Assembly (NCBI GenBank): GCA_035536235.1
Contig: DATLOQ010000037.1
Coordinates: forward strand, 1 to 6,640
Source of the DNA: DATLNF01 sp035536235
Lineage (GTDB): Bacteria; Actinomycetota; Actinomycetes; BP-191
DNA: 6,640 nucleotides
Reading direction: 5' to 3'
Position 1 is the stretch's first letter, and each line of letters begins with the position of its first letter. Shown here piece by piece: positions 1 to 5,922 of the stretch. A program made the translations under genes and the position numbers. The notes under the pieces were generated by a model. That model did not search any database, was not told where the DNA came from, and saw nothing but the letters and a program-made list of their open reading frames with translations.

Positions 1-296
1 GCGATGTGCGCCTGCGCGGAGTCCGCCACGGCGAGCAGGTCGCGAATGAGGAAGTCGTCCACGCTGCCCGGTCGGATCTCGAGCTCCCGGATGTAGTCGA
101 AGGCGGTCTTCGGTCGAGGGCCCGCGACGACCGGCGGATCGGAAGCGACCGCCGACGCCGACGCGACGGCGACAGAGTCGTCGGCGCGGCCGTCGTCAGG
201 GTCATCCCCGCTGCAGGACGCGAGCAGTGAGCCCACCAGGCCCAGCGCGAGCAGCGCCCGGATGCCTCGTCGGCGGCGCCGATCGGGAGGAACCAT
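1..296 (-). CDS. Putative secreted lipoprotein, C-terminus beyond the window
   Basis: Reading the minus strand from an ATG at 296-294 gives 98 codons with no stop before the left edge, so this is the N-terminal part of a longer gene. The protein starts with a strongly basic segment (five arginines at residues 6-10), then a hydrophobic stretch at about residues 12-27, and ends this signal with LASC, Cys28. That is a standard lipobox, so export, lipidation of Cys28 and anchoring outside the cytoplasmic membrane are expected. After the cysteine comes a low-complexity linker rich in Asp, Ser, Ala and Val (about residues 29-60), then the start of what looks like a folded domain (TAFDYIRELEI, about 64-74). 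I do not recognise that domain. The start codon overlaps the stop of the DUF4446 gene by one base (TGATG), and no strong ribosome binding site is seen, so translation is probably coupled to the upstream gene. The lipoprotein call is firm; the function is unknown. Confidence 0.8.
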   Translation of the reverse strand, partial: MVPPDRRRRRGIRALLALGLVGSLLASCSGDDPDDGRADDSVAVASASAVASDPPVVAGPRPKTAFDYIRELEIRPGSVDDFLIRDLLAVADSAQAHI

Positions 297-787
297 CAGC
301 CGGCGGCCCGGGTCGCGAAGGACAGCGCCTGGCTCTCCTCGGGCGACAGCGAGTGCTCGCTCTTGCCGGCCTTCACGCCCTTGGCGTAGGTGCGGGTCTC
401 GCTGCGGCCGTTGATCGACGTCAGGAGGAGACCGTCGCGGGAGTCGTCGAGCAGGGCGACCGAGAAGGAGAGACGGCCGCCCATGTCGGGAAAGGCGTCG
501 TAGCGGACGACCGCGACGTGCCGCAGTGCATCCGCGAGATCGGTGCGCAGACCAGCGACCTCGCCGCGCACCTGACCGACCTCGCCGCGCAGCGCCCCCA
601 CCTCACCGACGTGGCGTTCGACCGCGGTCACGAAGTCGTCCCGTTGGCCACTGCCCTGCAGCACGTCGTACGCCCTGCGCATCCGGGAGAGCCGCACCTG
701 GGCGAGTGTCGCCAGGAGCAGCCCGAGGACGCCGGTGATGGCACCGACGAGCGCGAGCAGGTCGGCGGTGTCACGGTCGAGCTGCAC
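296..787 (-). CDS. DUF4446 family membrane-anchored coiled-coil protein
   Basis: The encoded protein has 163 residues. Residues about 9-31 form one hydrophobic membrane helix followed by a basic stretch (RLSRMRR, 32-38). Residues about 56-91 form an amphipathic coiled coil with seven-residue repeats (LRGEVGQ, VRGEVAG, LRTDLAD). The C-terminal part, from VVRYDAF at 93-99 through DMGGRLSFSVALLD (101-114), LTSINGRSETRTYAK (122-136) and GKSEHSLSPEE (141-151), matches what I remember of DUF4446, a family of unknown function common in Firmicutes and Actinobacteria. The C-terminal domain probably lies in the cytoplasm. I chose the GTG at 787-785 because GAAGGG lies 6 bases upstream and the membrane helix follows directly. 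Another in-frame GTG at 811-809 lacks a ribosome binding site. The gene is first in a two-gene minus-strand unit with the lipoprotein, whose ATG overlaps its stop. Confidence 0.87.
   Translation of the reverse strand: MQLDRDTADLLALVGAITGVLGLLLATLAQVRLSRMRRAYDVLQGSGQRDDFVTAVERHVGEVGALRGEVGQVRGEVAGLRTDLADALRHVAVVRYDAFPDMGGRLSFSVALLDDSRDGLLLTSINGRSETRTYAKGVKAGKSEHSLSPEESQALSFATRAAG
557..591. repeat. Short 21-bp-period direct repeat inside the DUF4446 coiled coil
   Basis: GACCTCGCCGCGCA occurs at 557-570 and again exactly at 578-591, a period of 21 bases. It encodes consecutive heptads of the coiled coil on the minus strand. A slipped-strand origin of the heptads is possible, though selection for the heptad pattern combined with strong codon bias could give the same result. 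Confidence 0.5.
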
Positions 788-851
788 GGTGGCCCTTCGA
801 CTTTCCGGCACGCGAGCCGCGCGCGGGTTGGGCAGCGGCCCGGGGTGCGTG

Positions 852-857
852 AGTATA
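852..857 (-). promoter_or_regulatory. Candidate -10 element for the DUF4446-lipoprotein unit
   Basis: The minus strand reads TATACT at 857-852, matching five of six bases of the sigma-70-type -10 consensus. It lies in the 117-bp gap between the divergent DUF4446 and larB genes, in one of the few A/T-rich spots of the window. It would give a leader of roughly 55-60 bases before the GTG at 787. No good -35 hexamer is seen at 16-18 bp. The same patch reads TATATC on the plus strand, so it could alternatively serve larB; the nearest -35-like match there, TTGGGC at 828-833, is badly spaced. Confidence 0.35.
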
Positions 858-883
858 TCGAGACGCCTCGGCCATCCGGCTGC

Positions 884-900
884 GGAGGAAGGGCCGGAGG
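884..900 (+). promoter_or_regulatory. larB ribosome binding site, two purine-rich boxes
   Basis: GGAGGAA at 884-890 and GGAGG at 896-900 both precede the larB GTG at 905. The second is only 4 bases from the start codon, which is tight, and the first is 14 away. Their presence, and the lack of LarB-like sequence upstream, fix 905 as the start although the frame is open back to 227. Confidence 0.65.
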
Positions 901-904
901 ACAC

Positions 905-1699
905 GTGGACCGTGACGAGGTACGACGGCTGCTCGACGCCGTCGCGGCCGGCGACACTGCTGTCGACACCGCGCTCTCCACGCTGGCAGCGCTGCCGCTG
1001 ATAGCCGGCGGGATCGCGGACCTCGGCTTCGCCCAGGTGGATCATCACCGCGCACTGCGCACCGGTGACCCCGAGGTGGTCTACGGGGAGGGCAAGACCG
1101 ACGATGAGGCGATCGCCATCCTGACCTCGCTGCGGGCCAGCGGGTCGAGCCGGCCCGCTCTGGTCACCCGCGCGCGCCCGTCGATGCTCGACGCCGTACG
1201 GCGCCAATGGCCCGACGCGTCCGTCGACGATGTGGCCCGCTGTGCTGCGGTCGGCCCGCCGCCGCAGCCACGGGGCCGGGTCGCCGTGGTGAGCGCCGGC
1301 ACCTCGGACGCGCCGGTCGCTGCTGAGGCGGCTTTCGTCGTGCGGACCTTCGGCAGTGCCGTCGAGCGCATCACCGATGTCGGGGTCGCGGGACTGCACC
1401 GGCTGCTCGCCGTGGTGCCGCAGCTCGACGCCGTCGACTGCGTCGTCGTCGTCGCCGGCATGGAAGGCGCGCTGTCGTCGGCGGTCGGCGGGCTCGTCGG
1501 CGTACCGGTGGTGGCGGTGCCGACCAGCGTCGGATACGGCGCGTCGTACGGCGGCCTCGCCGCGCTGCTCGCGATGCTCAACTCGTGCGCTCCCGGCGTC
1601 GCTGTCTGCAACATCGACAACGGCTTTGGCGCGGGGGTCTTCGCGGCCCGCGTGGCCCGTCGCGCGTCGACCGGCGGCAACAGCGAGGACCCCGCATGA
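905..1699 (+). CDS. larB: LarB, pyridinium-3,5-biscarboxylic acid mononucleotide synthase
   Basis: LarB catalyses the first step of nickel-pincer nucleotide synthesis: it carboxylates the pyridine ring of nicotinic acid adenine dinucleotide at C5 and cleaves the phosphoanhydride, giving pyridinium-3,5-biscarboxylic acid mononucleotide and AMP. It is a cytoplasmic enzyme with a PurE-like C-terminal domain. The 264-residue protein shows the family's N-terminal block (DLGFAQVDHHRALRTG, then PEVVYGEGKT with Y60-T65), the PurE-like loop AGTSD (131-135), the segment with Glu187, GYGASYGG, and the end block LNSC-x4-VAVCNIDNGFGAG. From memory, Lactiplantibacillus plantarum LarB uses Glu180 and Cys221; here Glu187 and Cys228 have the same spacing of 41 residues and the same setting. 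The length is near the usual 245-265. The GTG start at 905 is supported by GGAGG at 896-900. The stop overlaps the larC start (ATGA). Older annotation calls this family a PurE-related NCAIR mutase. Confidence 0.95.
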   Translation: MDRDEVRRLLDAVAAGDTAVDTALSTLAALPLIAGGIADLGFAQVDHHRALRTGDPEVVYGEGKTDDEAIAILTSLRASGSSRPALVTRARPSMLDAVRRQWPDASVDDVARCAAVGPPPQPRGRVAVVSAGTSDAPVAAEAAFVVRTFGSAVERITDVGVAGLHRLLAVVPQLDAVDCVVVVAGMEGALSSAVGGLVGVPVVAVPTSVGYGASYGGLAALLAMLNSCAPGVAVCNIDNGFGAGVFAARVARRASTGGNSEDPA

Positions 1700-2874
1700 C
1701 CCGCGTCGGGTGGTGGCACTGCGCGAGCGGCGCGTCCGGCGACATGGTGCTCGGAGCCCTGGTCGACGCCGGCGTACCGCTGCCGGTGCTTCAGGCGGCG
1801 ATCGACGCCCTGCCGGTCGAGCGCGTCCTGCTCAGCGCCGAGTCGGTGATCCGCGGGGGAGTGGGCGCGACCAAGGTCGACGTCGCGGTGGAGGCCTCCA
1901 ATGTCGTGCGCACCTGGCCGCACGTGCGCGACCTGCTCGACTCTGCCGACCTCGCCGAGCCGGTACGCCGCACCGCCCTCGAGGTCTTCGAGCGGCTGGC
2001 GCTGGCGGAGGCGACGGTGCATCGCACGACGCCCGACCAGGTGCACTTCCACGAGGTCGGCGGACTCGACGCGATGGCCGATGTGCTCGGTGCGGCGGCC
2101 GGCCTGCACCACCTCGGCCTCGATGCGATAGGCGCGTCGCCGGTGGCCACCGGGATGGGCATGGTGAGCAGCGCACACGGGCTGCTGCCGGTGCCGACGC
2201 CTGCGGTGCTGGAGCTGCTCCGTGGGGCGCCCCTCTACTCCGGCGCCATCCCGCACGAGCTGTGCACTCCCACGGGCGCGGCGATCCTGGCCGCGACCGT
2301 CAGCACCTGGGGTGACCTGCCGCCGATGACCCTGGACCTCGTCGGAGTCGGCGCCGGGCAGCGCGAGCTGGACGAGCAGGCCAACGTCCTGCGCCTTCTC
2401 GTCGGTGAGGCGCTCGCCGACGGGGGCAACGCCACCTCGGCCGTCGTCGAGGCCAACGTCGACGACCTCGACCCCCGCCTGTGGCCCGGGGTGATTCGCG
2501 CCCTGCTCTCGGCGGGTGCGGCTGACGCCTGGCTGACCCCGATCTCGATGAAGAAGGGCCGCCCGGCCGTCACGGTGTCGGCGCTGGCCGACGCGCAGCA
2601 CCTGGACGCCGTGCGCGCCGTGCTCTTCCGGGAGACGTCGACGATCGGCGTCCGCGAGCACGAGGTCACCAAGCATGCGCTGGCGCGGGAGACCGTGACG
2701 GTGACTCTGTCTGGTGGTGGCGATGTCCGGGTCAAGGTCGCCCGGTGGCAAGGGGTCGTCGTCAATGCCATGCCGGAGTTCGACGACGTCGCGGCAGCCG
2801 CCGCGGCGCAGGGTCGGCCGGTCAAGGCAGTCCTCGCCGAGGCCGCTGCTCTGGCGCACGGCCTCGTCCAGTGA
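1696..2874 (+). CDS. larC: LarC, nickel insertase of nickel-pincer nucleotide synthesis
   Basis: LarC is the CTP-dependent nickel chelatase that inserts nickel into pyridinium-3,5-bisthiocarboxylic acid mononucleotide, the last step to the NPN cofactor. The single 392-residue frame covers both parts of the family. The N-terminal (LarC1-like) part has WHCASGASGDM (residues 7-17), VHFHEVGGLDAMADVLG (116-132), and the segment ASPVATGMGMVSSAHGLLPVPTPA followed by CTPTGAA. The C-terminal (LarC2-like) part has EANVDDLDP (252-260), ISMKKGRP (283-290) and FRETSTIGVRE (311-321). In L. plantarum the two parts are joined by a programmed frameshift; here they are continuous. The ATG at 1696 overlaps the larB stop and the TGA overlaps the GTG of the next gene, so the three genes are very probably cotranscribed and translationally coupled. 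Older annotation calls this DUF111. Confidence 0.95.
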   Translation: MTRVGWWHCASGASGDMVLGALVDAGVPLPVLQAAIDALPVERVLLSAESVIRGGVGATKVDVAVEASNVVRTWPHVRDLLDSADLAEPVRRTALEVFERLALAEATVHRTTPDQVHFHEVGGLDAMADVLGAAAGLHHLGLDAIGASPVATGMGMVSSAHGLLPVPTPAVLELLRGAPLYSGAIPHELCTPTGAAILAATVSTWGDLPPMTLDLVGVGAGQRELDEQANVLRLLVGEALADGGNATSAVVEANVDDLDPRLWPGVIRALLSAGAADAWLTPISMKKGRPAVTVSALADAQHLDAVRAVLFRETSTIGVREHEVTKHALARETVTVTLSGGGDVRVKVARWQGVVVNAMPEFDDVAAAAAAQGRPVKAVLAEAAALAHGLVQ

Positions 2875-4013
2875 CCGCACTGGCCGTCCTGGCCTTCATC
2901 GCCGGGCTCGCCGTAGTCCTGATCACGCTCACCAGCGTTGTCCGGACGCTGGTCATCCCGCGCGGGGAGACGTCGCGGCTGACCCGCACCGTCGAGCGGG
3001 TGATCCATCGTGCGTACGCCGTCGCTGTCGACCGCTGGTCGTCGTACGAGGCCAAGGACCGGATCCTGGCCACCGAGGCGGCGGCCGGGCTGCTCGGCCT
3101 GCTGACGATCTGGCTGCTGCTGCTGGTCGGCGGCTTCGGGCTGATGCTGTGGTCGGTGGCCGACGTGGCTTTCGGTGCCGCCTTCCGGGAAGCGGGCTCG
3201 TCGCTGCTCACGCTCGGCTTCGCCAGCTCCGGCGGCGGTGCCGCGACGATCATCGACATGGTCGCCGCGGCGGTCGGCCTCATCATCATCGCGCTGCAGA
3301 TCGCCTACCTGCCCACGCTCTACGCCGCCTTCAACCGGCGTGAGGTGCTGGTCACCACGCTGGAGTCGCGCGCGGGCTCGCCGGCCTGGGGCCCGGAGCT
3401 GCTCACCCGCCACGCCCTGGTCAACAGCATCGACAACCTGCCCGACCTCTACGCGCAGTGGGAAGCCTGGGCGGCAGACGTGGCGGAGAGCCACACCAAC
3501 TACCCGATCCTGGTCAGCTTTCGCTCCCCCAAGCCGCTGCGCTCCTGGGTGGTCGCGCTGCTCGCCGTGATGGACTCCGCGTCGCTCTACCTCTCGCTCT
3601 GCCCGTCGACCGCGCCGTCCGCTACCCGGCTGTCGCTGCGGATGGGCTTCACCTGCCTGCGCGATGTCGCGGGTGCGCTGAAGCTGCCCTACGACCCCGA
3701 CCCGCTGCCGGATGCGGGCATCGCCCTGACCTACGACGAGTTCCTCCGCGGCATCGAGCGGCTGAAGACGCAGAACTTCCCGATGGAGCGCACGCCCGAG
3801 GAAGCCTGGCCGCACTTCCAGGGCTGGCGGGTCAACTACGAGGCGGTGGCGTACGCGCTCGCCGACCGCACGGCCGCCGTACCGGGCCAGTGGACCGGCG
3901 AGCGCTCGCGCATGGACGGCACGCCGATCGCGGTCATCCCCCCGCCGAACCGCACGCCGGAGCACCCCGACGGGGCGGGTCCGCCCGGCCCGCAGAGCCT
4001 CGGCCCGGCCTGA
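2871..4013 (+). CDS. Uncharacterised membrane protein with a pore-loop-like architecture
   Basis: I do not recognise a named family with certainty. The 380-residue protein starts at GTG 2871, overlapping the larC stop as GTGA. Hydrophobic helices lie at about residues 3-24, 70-95 and 126-147. Helix 1 is followed by LVIPRGETSRLTR and a positively charged loop. Between helices 2 and 3 a shorter semi-hydrophobic segment (about 103-120) ends in SSLLTLGFASSGGG. This order (outer helix, re-entrant-like segment with T-x-G-aromatic, inner helix) recalls the two-helix pore of potassium-type channels, but the filter would read TLGFA and not TVGYG. The remaining 230 residues, after FNRRE (154-158), look soluble and cytoplasmic, mostly helical, with a Pro/Gly-rich tail from about 355. 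The gene is the last tightly coupled member of the lar operon. A role in ion or nickel movement is a hypothesis. Existence of the gene is secure and the channel likeness is moderate. Confidence 0.85.
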   Translation: MTALAVLAFIAGLAVVLITLTSVVRTLVIPRGETSRLTRTVERVIHRAYAVAVDRWSSYEAKDRILATEAAAGLLGLLTIWLLLLVGGFGLMLWSVADVAFGAAFREAGSSLLTLGFASSGGGAATIIDMVAAAVGLIIIALQIAYLPTLYAAFNRREVLVTTLESRAGSPAWGPELLTRHALVNSIDNLPDLYAQWEAWAADVAESHTNYPILVSFRSPKPLRSWVVALLAVMDSASLYLSLCPSTAPSATRLSLRMGFTCLRDVAGALKLPYDPDPLPDAGIALTYDEFLRGIERLKTQNFPMERTPEEAWPHFQGWRVNYEAVAYALADRTAAVPGQWTGERSRMDGTPIAVIPPPNRTPEHPDGAGPPGPQSLGPA

Positions 4014-4077
4014 CGGTGGGAACTACAACGACGTAATTCGGAGGGAGCACTGCTCGCCGGGGAGAAGACAGGCACCC
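4014..4077 (+). promoter_or_regulatory. Leader of the transglycosylase gene with two Shine-Dalgarno-like boxes
   Basis: This 64-bp gap holds GGAGGGAG at 4040-4047 and GGAGAAG at 4061-4067. The second is 10 bases from the ATG at 4078 and is the likely ribosome binding site. The first is 30 bases away with no in-frame start behind it. TACAAC (4024-4029) and TAATTC (4034-4039) are weak -10-like words, and CTGACG at 4010-4015 could be a -35 for TAATTC with an 18-base spacer. This is weak evidence for a separate promoter. No riboswitch or terminator is visible; the gap is too short for the c-di-AMP riboswitch often found before actinobacterial wall hydrolases. Confidence 0.35.
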
Positions 4078-5811
4078 ATGCGCCTGCGCACCTTCCTCAC
4101 GTCCACCGTGCTCGCTTTAGGTCTTGTCGGCTCCATTGCCGGCCCGGCGCTCGCCGATGGCTGCTCGATCGCCCGCGCGCAGACCGGGAGCAACCCGAGC
4201 TTCGCGCAGGTCTCCGCCGCGATCGACGCCGCCGCGCACCGCCGCCAGGTGCCGCCGCCGCTGCTCAAGGCGATCGCCTGGAAGGAGTCCGGCTGGGGCC
4301 AGTTCCGTGACGGACGCGCGAAGGTCAGCGGCGACTGCGGCGTCGGCATCATGCAGCTCACCGGCGGCAGCTGGGACTACCGCCGCCTCGGCGCGGACTA
4401 CGCCTACAACGTCGACGCCGGTGCGCAAGCCCTCGCGTCGAAGATGGCCGCGTCCGGGGCCAACGTACCCGCCTCGCTCGGCAGCGAGGAGCGGCGGGTG
4501 CTCGAGAACTGGTACCGCGCGACGTACCGCTACAACGGCTCTGGCTACCGCGCAGAGGGGTACGCCGACGCGGTCTACGCGCTGATCGCGGAGCCGCCGG
4601 CCAGCACCCGCGCGTTCAGCCCGCCGGTGGCGGTCAACAGCCCCAAGAACGTCTTCCGCGGCTATCGCCCGACATCGGCGCACAGCTACGTAGCCCGCCT
4701 CGACGGCACGTGGTCGACGACGGGCGGCACCTTTCGCGGCCGCGTCACCCGTGCCGACCTGCTGCCGGTGCACGCCGTGATGAGCGCAGGGCGCACCCTG
4801 GAGGGCGGTCAGCGGAGCAGTGCGTCGTACGCCGTCCGCAACGCCGGCTACGCCGCCTGGGACCCGCGTCAGGTGCGGGTGGCGACCTGGCCCGCCGGCC
4901 GGGCGAGCGCCCTCGCGGACCGCACGTGGGTCTCGCGGTCCACGGCCGTGCCGATCCCCGAGCTCGTCCGGCCCGGCGGTGCCGTGCGGGTGCACTTCCC
5001 GGTCACCGCAGCGTCCGGTGCGTCGCGCACGGCGAACGAGACCTTCACGCTGGCCCACGGTGGGGTGGCGTTGGCGACCGGCGTCGCGAGCTCTCGCTGG
5101 ACCCTCTACCCGGCCGGCGCGCCGACCGCGGACATCACCACGGCGCCGACGTACGCACTCGAGTCTGGAGCGGATGCCGCGGCCACCATCGGCTTCACCG
5201 CGGCCGATCCCTCTCCCGGCGCCGGCCTGCAGCGCGTCGAAGTCTCTAGCCGCCTCGCCTGTGCCGAGTGCACCTGGACCGCGCCGCTGCGCGCCTCTCG
5301 CAGCGCCACCACCGCGCGGGTGCCGCTGTCCGGCGCGGGGGCCCACGAGGTCCGGGTGCGAGCAGTCGACAACGCGGGGCACTACAGCCCGTGGTCGACG
5401 GCCCGCCCGGTCGTCGTACCCCGCGACGACACTGCGCCCGAGCTGACCTACGACGAGGGCTGGCAGACTCAGCCCGTCGAGGGCAGCTGGCTCGGCAGCG
5501 TCCACAGCGCGACCCGCCCCGGCGCGTCGATGAGCACGACCGCGGATGCGACTCGCTTCGCCGTCATCGGCACCCGCACCCCCGACGGGGCAGATCTGGA
5601 GATCTGGCTCGATGGCGTGATGGTTGCGGTCGTCAACCCGCGCTCGGACACCGTGGCGCATCGTCAGGTGCTGTGGGAGGGCACTGCCGTTCCCGGACAG
5701 CACCATCTTGCCGTGCGGGTGGCCGGCTCCCCGCCGACCGGGCTCTCCGCAGCGCCGAGCGCCGACGGGACCGGACCGCCAGCCCTGATCGACGCGATCG
5801 CCGCCGCCTAG
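4078..5811 (+). CDS. Secreted lytic transglycosylase with Ig-like and C-terminal beta-sandwich domains
   Basis: The 577-residue protein should cleave the MurNAc-GlcNAc bond of peptidoglycan outside the membrane. Residues 1-26 are a signal peptide (MRLR, hydrophobic core, ALA before the cut). Residues about 44-175 form a transglycosylase SLT-type domain: catalytic Glu70 in AWKESGWG, the GVGIMQLT motif (88-95) and YNVDAGAQAL (110-119). Cys29 and Cys87 are the only cysteines near it and could form a disulfide. Residues about 205-345 look like an NBR1-type Ig-like domain (VRNAGYAAW at 253-261, RPGG at 298-301). Residues about 348-450 resemble a fibronectin III or Ig-like domain, with a CAEC pair (395, 398) and VRAVDNAGHYSPWS. 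Residues about 452-560 resemble a jelly-roll module (LDG at 511-513, then PGQHHLAVRVAG). The last three domains are fold guesses and probably bind wall or surface glycans. Cys29 does not sit in a good lipobox (ADGC), so the protein is likely released. Confidence 0.88.
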   Translation: MRLRTFLTSTVLALGLVGSIAGPALADGCSIARAQTGSNPSFAQVSAAIDAAAHRRQVPPPLLKAIAWKESGWGQFRDGRAKVSGDCGVGIMQLTGGSWDYRRLGADYAYNVDAGAQALASKMAASGANVPASLGSEERRVLENWYRATYRYNGSGYRAEGYADAVYALIAEPPASTRAFSPPVAVNSPKNVFRGYRPTSAHSYVARLDGTWSTTGGTFRGRVTRADLLPVHAVMSAGRTLEGGQRSSASYAVRNAGYAAWDPRQVRVATWPAGRASALADRTWVSRSTAVPIPELVRPGGAVRVHFPVTAASGASRTANETFTLAHGGVALATGVASSRWTLYPAGAPTADITTAPTYALESGADAAATIGFTAADPSPGAGLQRVEVSSRLACAECTWTAPLRASRSATTARVPLSGAGAHEVRVRAVDNAGHYSPWSTARPVVVPRDDTAPELTYDEGWQTQPVEGSWLGSVHSATRPGASMSTTADATRFAVIGTRTPDGADLEIWLDGVMVAVVNPRSDTVAHRQVLWEGTAVPGQHHLAVRVAGSPPTGLSAAPSADGTGPPALIDAIAAA

Positions 5812-5838
5812 CTGCGCTGGGGCCGGCCACCGGACTTT

Positions 5839-5896
5839 CCGAACTGTGCGGCGACTACGCGGCGCGGACCACGCTGGCGCAGTCGCACAGTTCCGG
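5839..5896. terminator. Inverted repeat between convergent genes, probable two-way terminator
   Basis: GAACTGTGCG (5841-5850) is perfectly complementary to CGCACAGTTC (5884-5893), and two more C-G pairs (5839-5840 with 5895-5896) follow if C5894 bulges. An overlapping alternative pairs GCGACT (5851-5856) with AGTCGC (5881-5886). The loop of about 33 bases is itself GC-rich and can fold further. The position between the transglycosylase stop at 5811 and the dehydrogenase stop at 5923, which converge, fits a shared terminator. There is no T tract on either side, so it would be of the U-less kind seen in actinobacteria. A protein-binding site is the alternative. Confidence 0.5.
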
Positions 5897-5922
5897 GTGA
5901 AGCGAGGTGCGCCGCCCGTTGG

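Noticed and set aside
227..904. Plus-strand extension of the larB frame upstream of 905
   Set aside because: The open frame runs antisense through the DUF4446 gene and lacks LarB family sequence. A ribosome binding site and the known LarB N-terminus support 905.
788..1399. Minus-strand extension of the DUF4446 frame beyond 787
   Set aside because: It is antisense to larB, shows no family similarity, and is open because of high G+C. The membrane helix directly follows the GTG at 787.
1442..1456. GTC/CGT trinucleotide repeat run in larB
   Set aside because: It encodes a run of valines in a core beta strand of the PurE-like domain and is explained by codon choice.
1081..2880. Long minus-strand open frame (599 codons) opposite larB and larC
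   Set aside because: Arg/Gly/His-rich composition without domains, fully antisense to two clear enzymes; a typical high-GC shadow.
2235..3965. Long minus-strand open frame (576 codons) opposite larC and the membrane protein
   Set aside because: Low-complexity Arg/Gln/Asp-rich translation with no recognisable motif; its absence of stops follows from codon bias on the coding strand.
4014..4077. Possible c-di-AMP (ydaO-type) riboswitch before the cell wall hydrolase gene
   Set aside because: Only 64 bases are available, and the conserved core of that riboswitch is not seen.
4153..4164. Lipoprotein signal in the transglycosylase (Cys29)
   Set aside because: The residues before Cys29 are A-D-G, without Leu at -3 and with Asp at -2. 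A normal signal peptidase site after ALA fits better.
4117..5706. Long minus-strand open frame (529 codons) opposite the transglycosylase
   Set aside because: Arg/Gly/Ala-rich translation with no domain, and the sense strand has a signal peptide and catalytic motifs.
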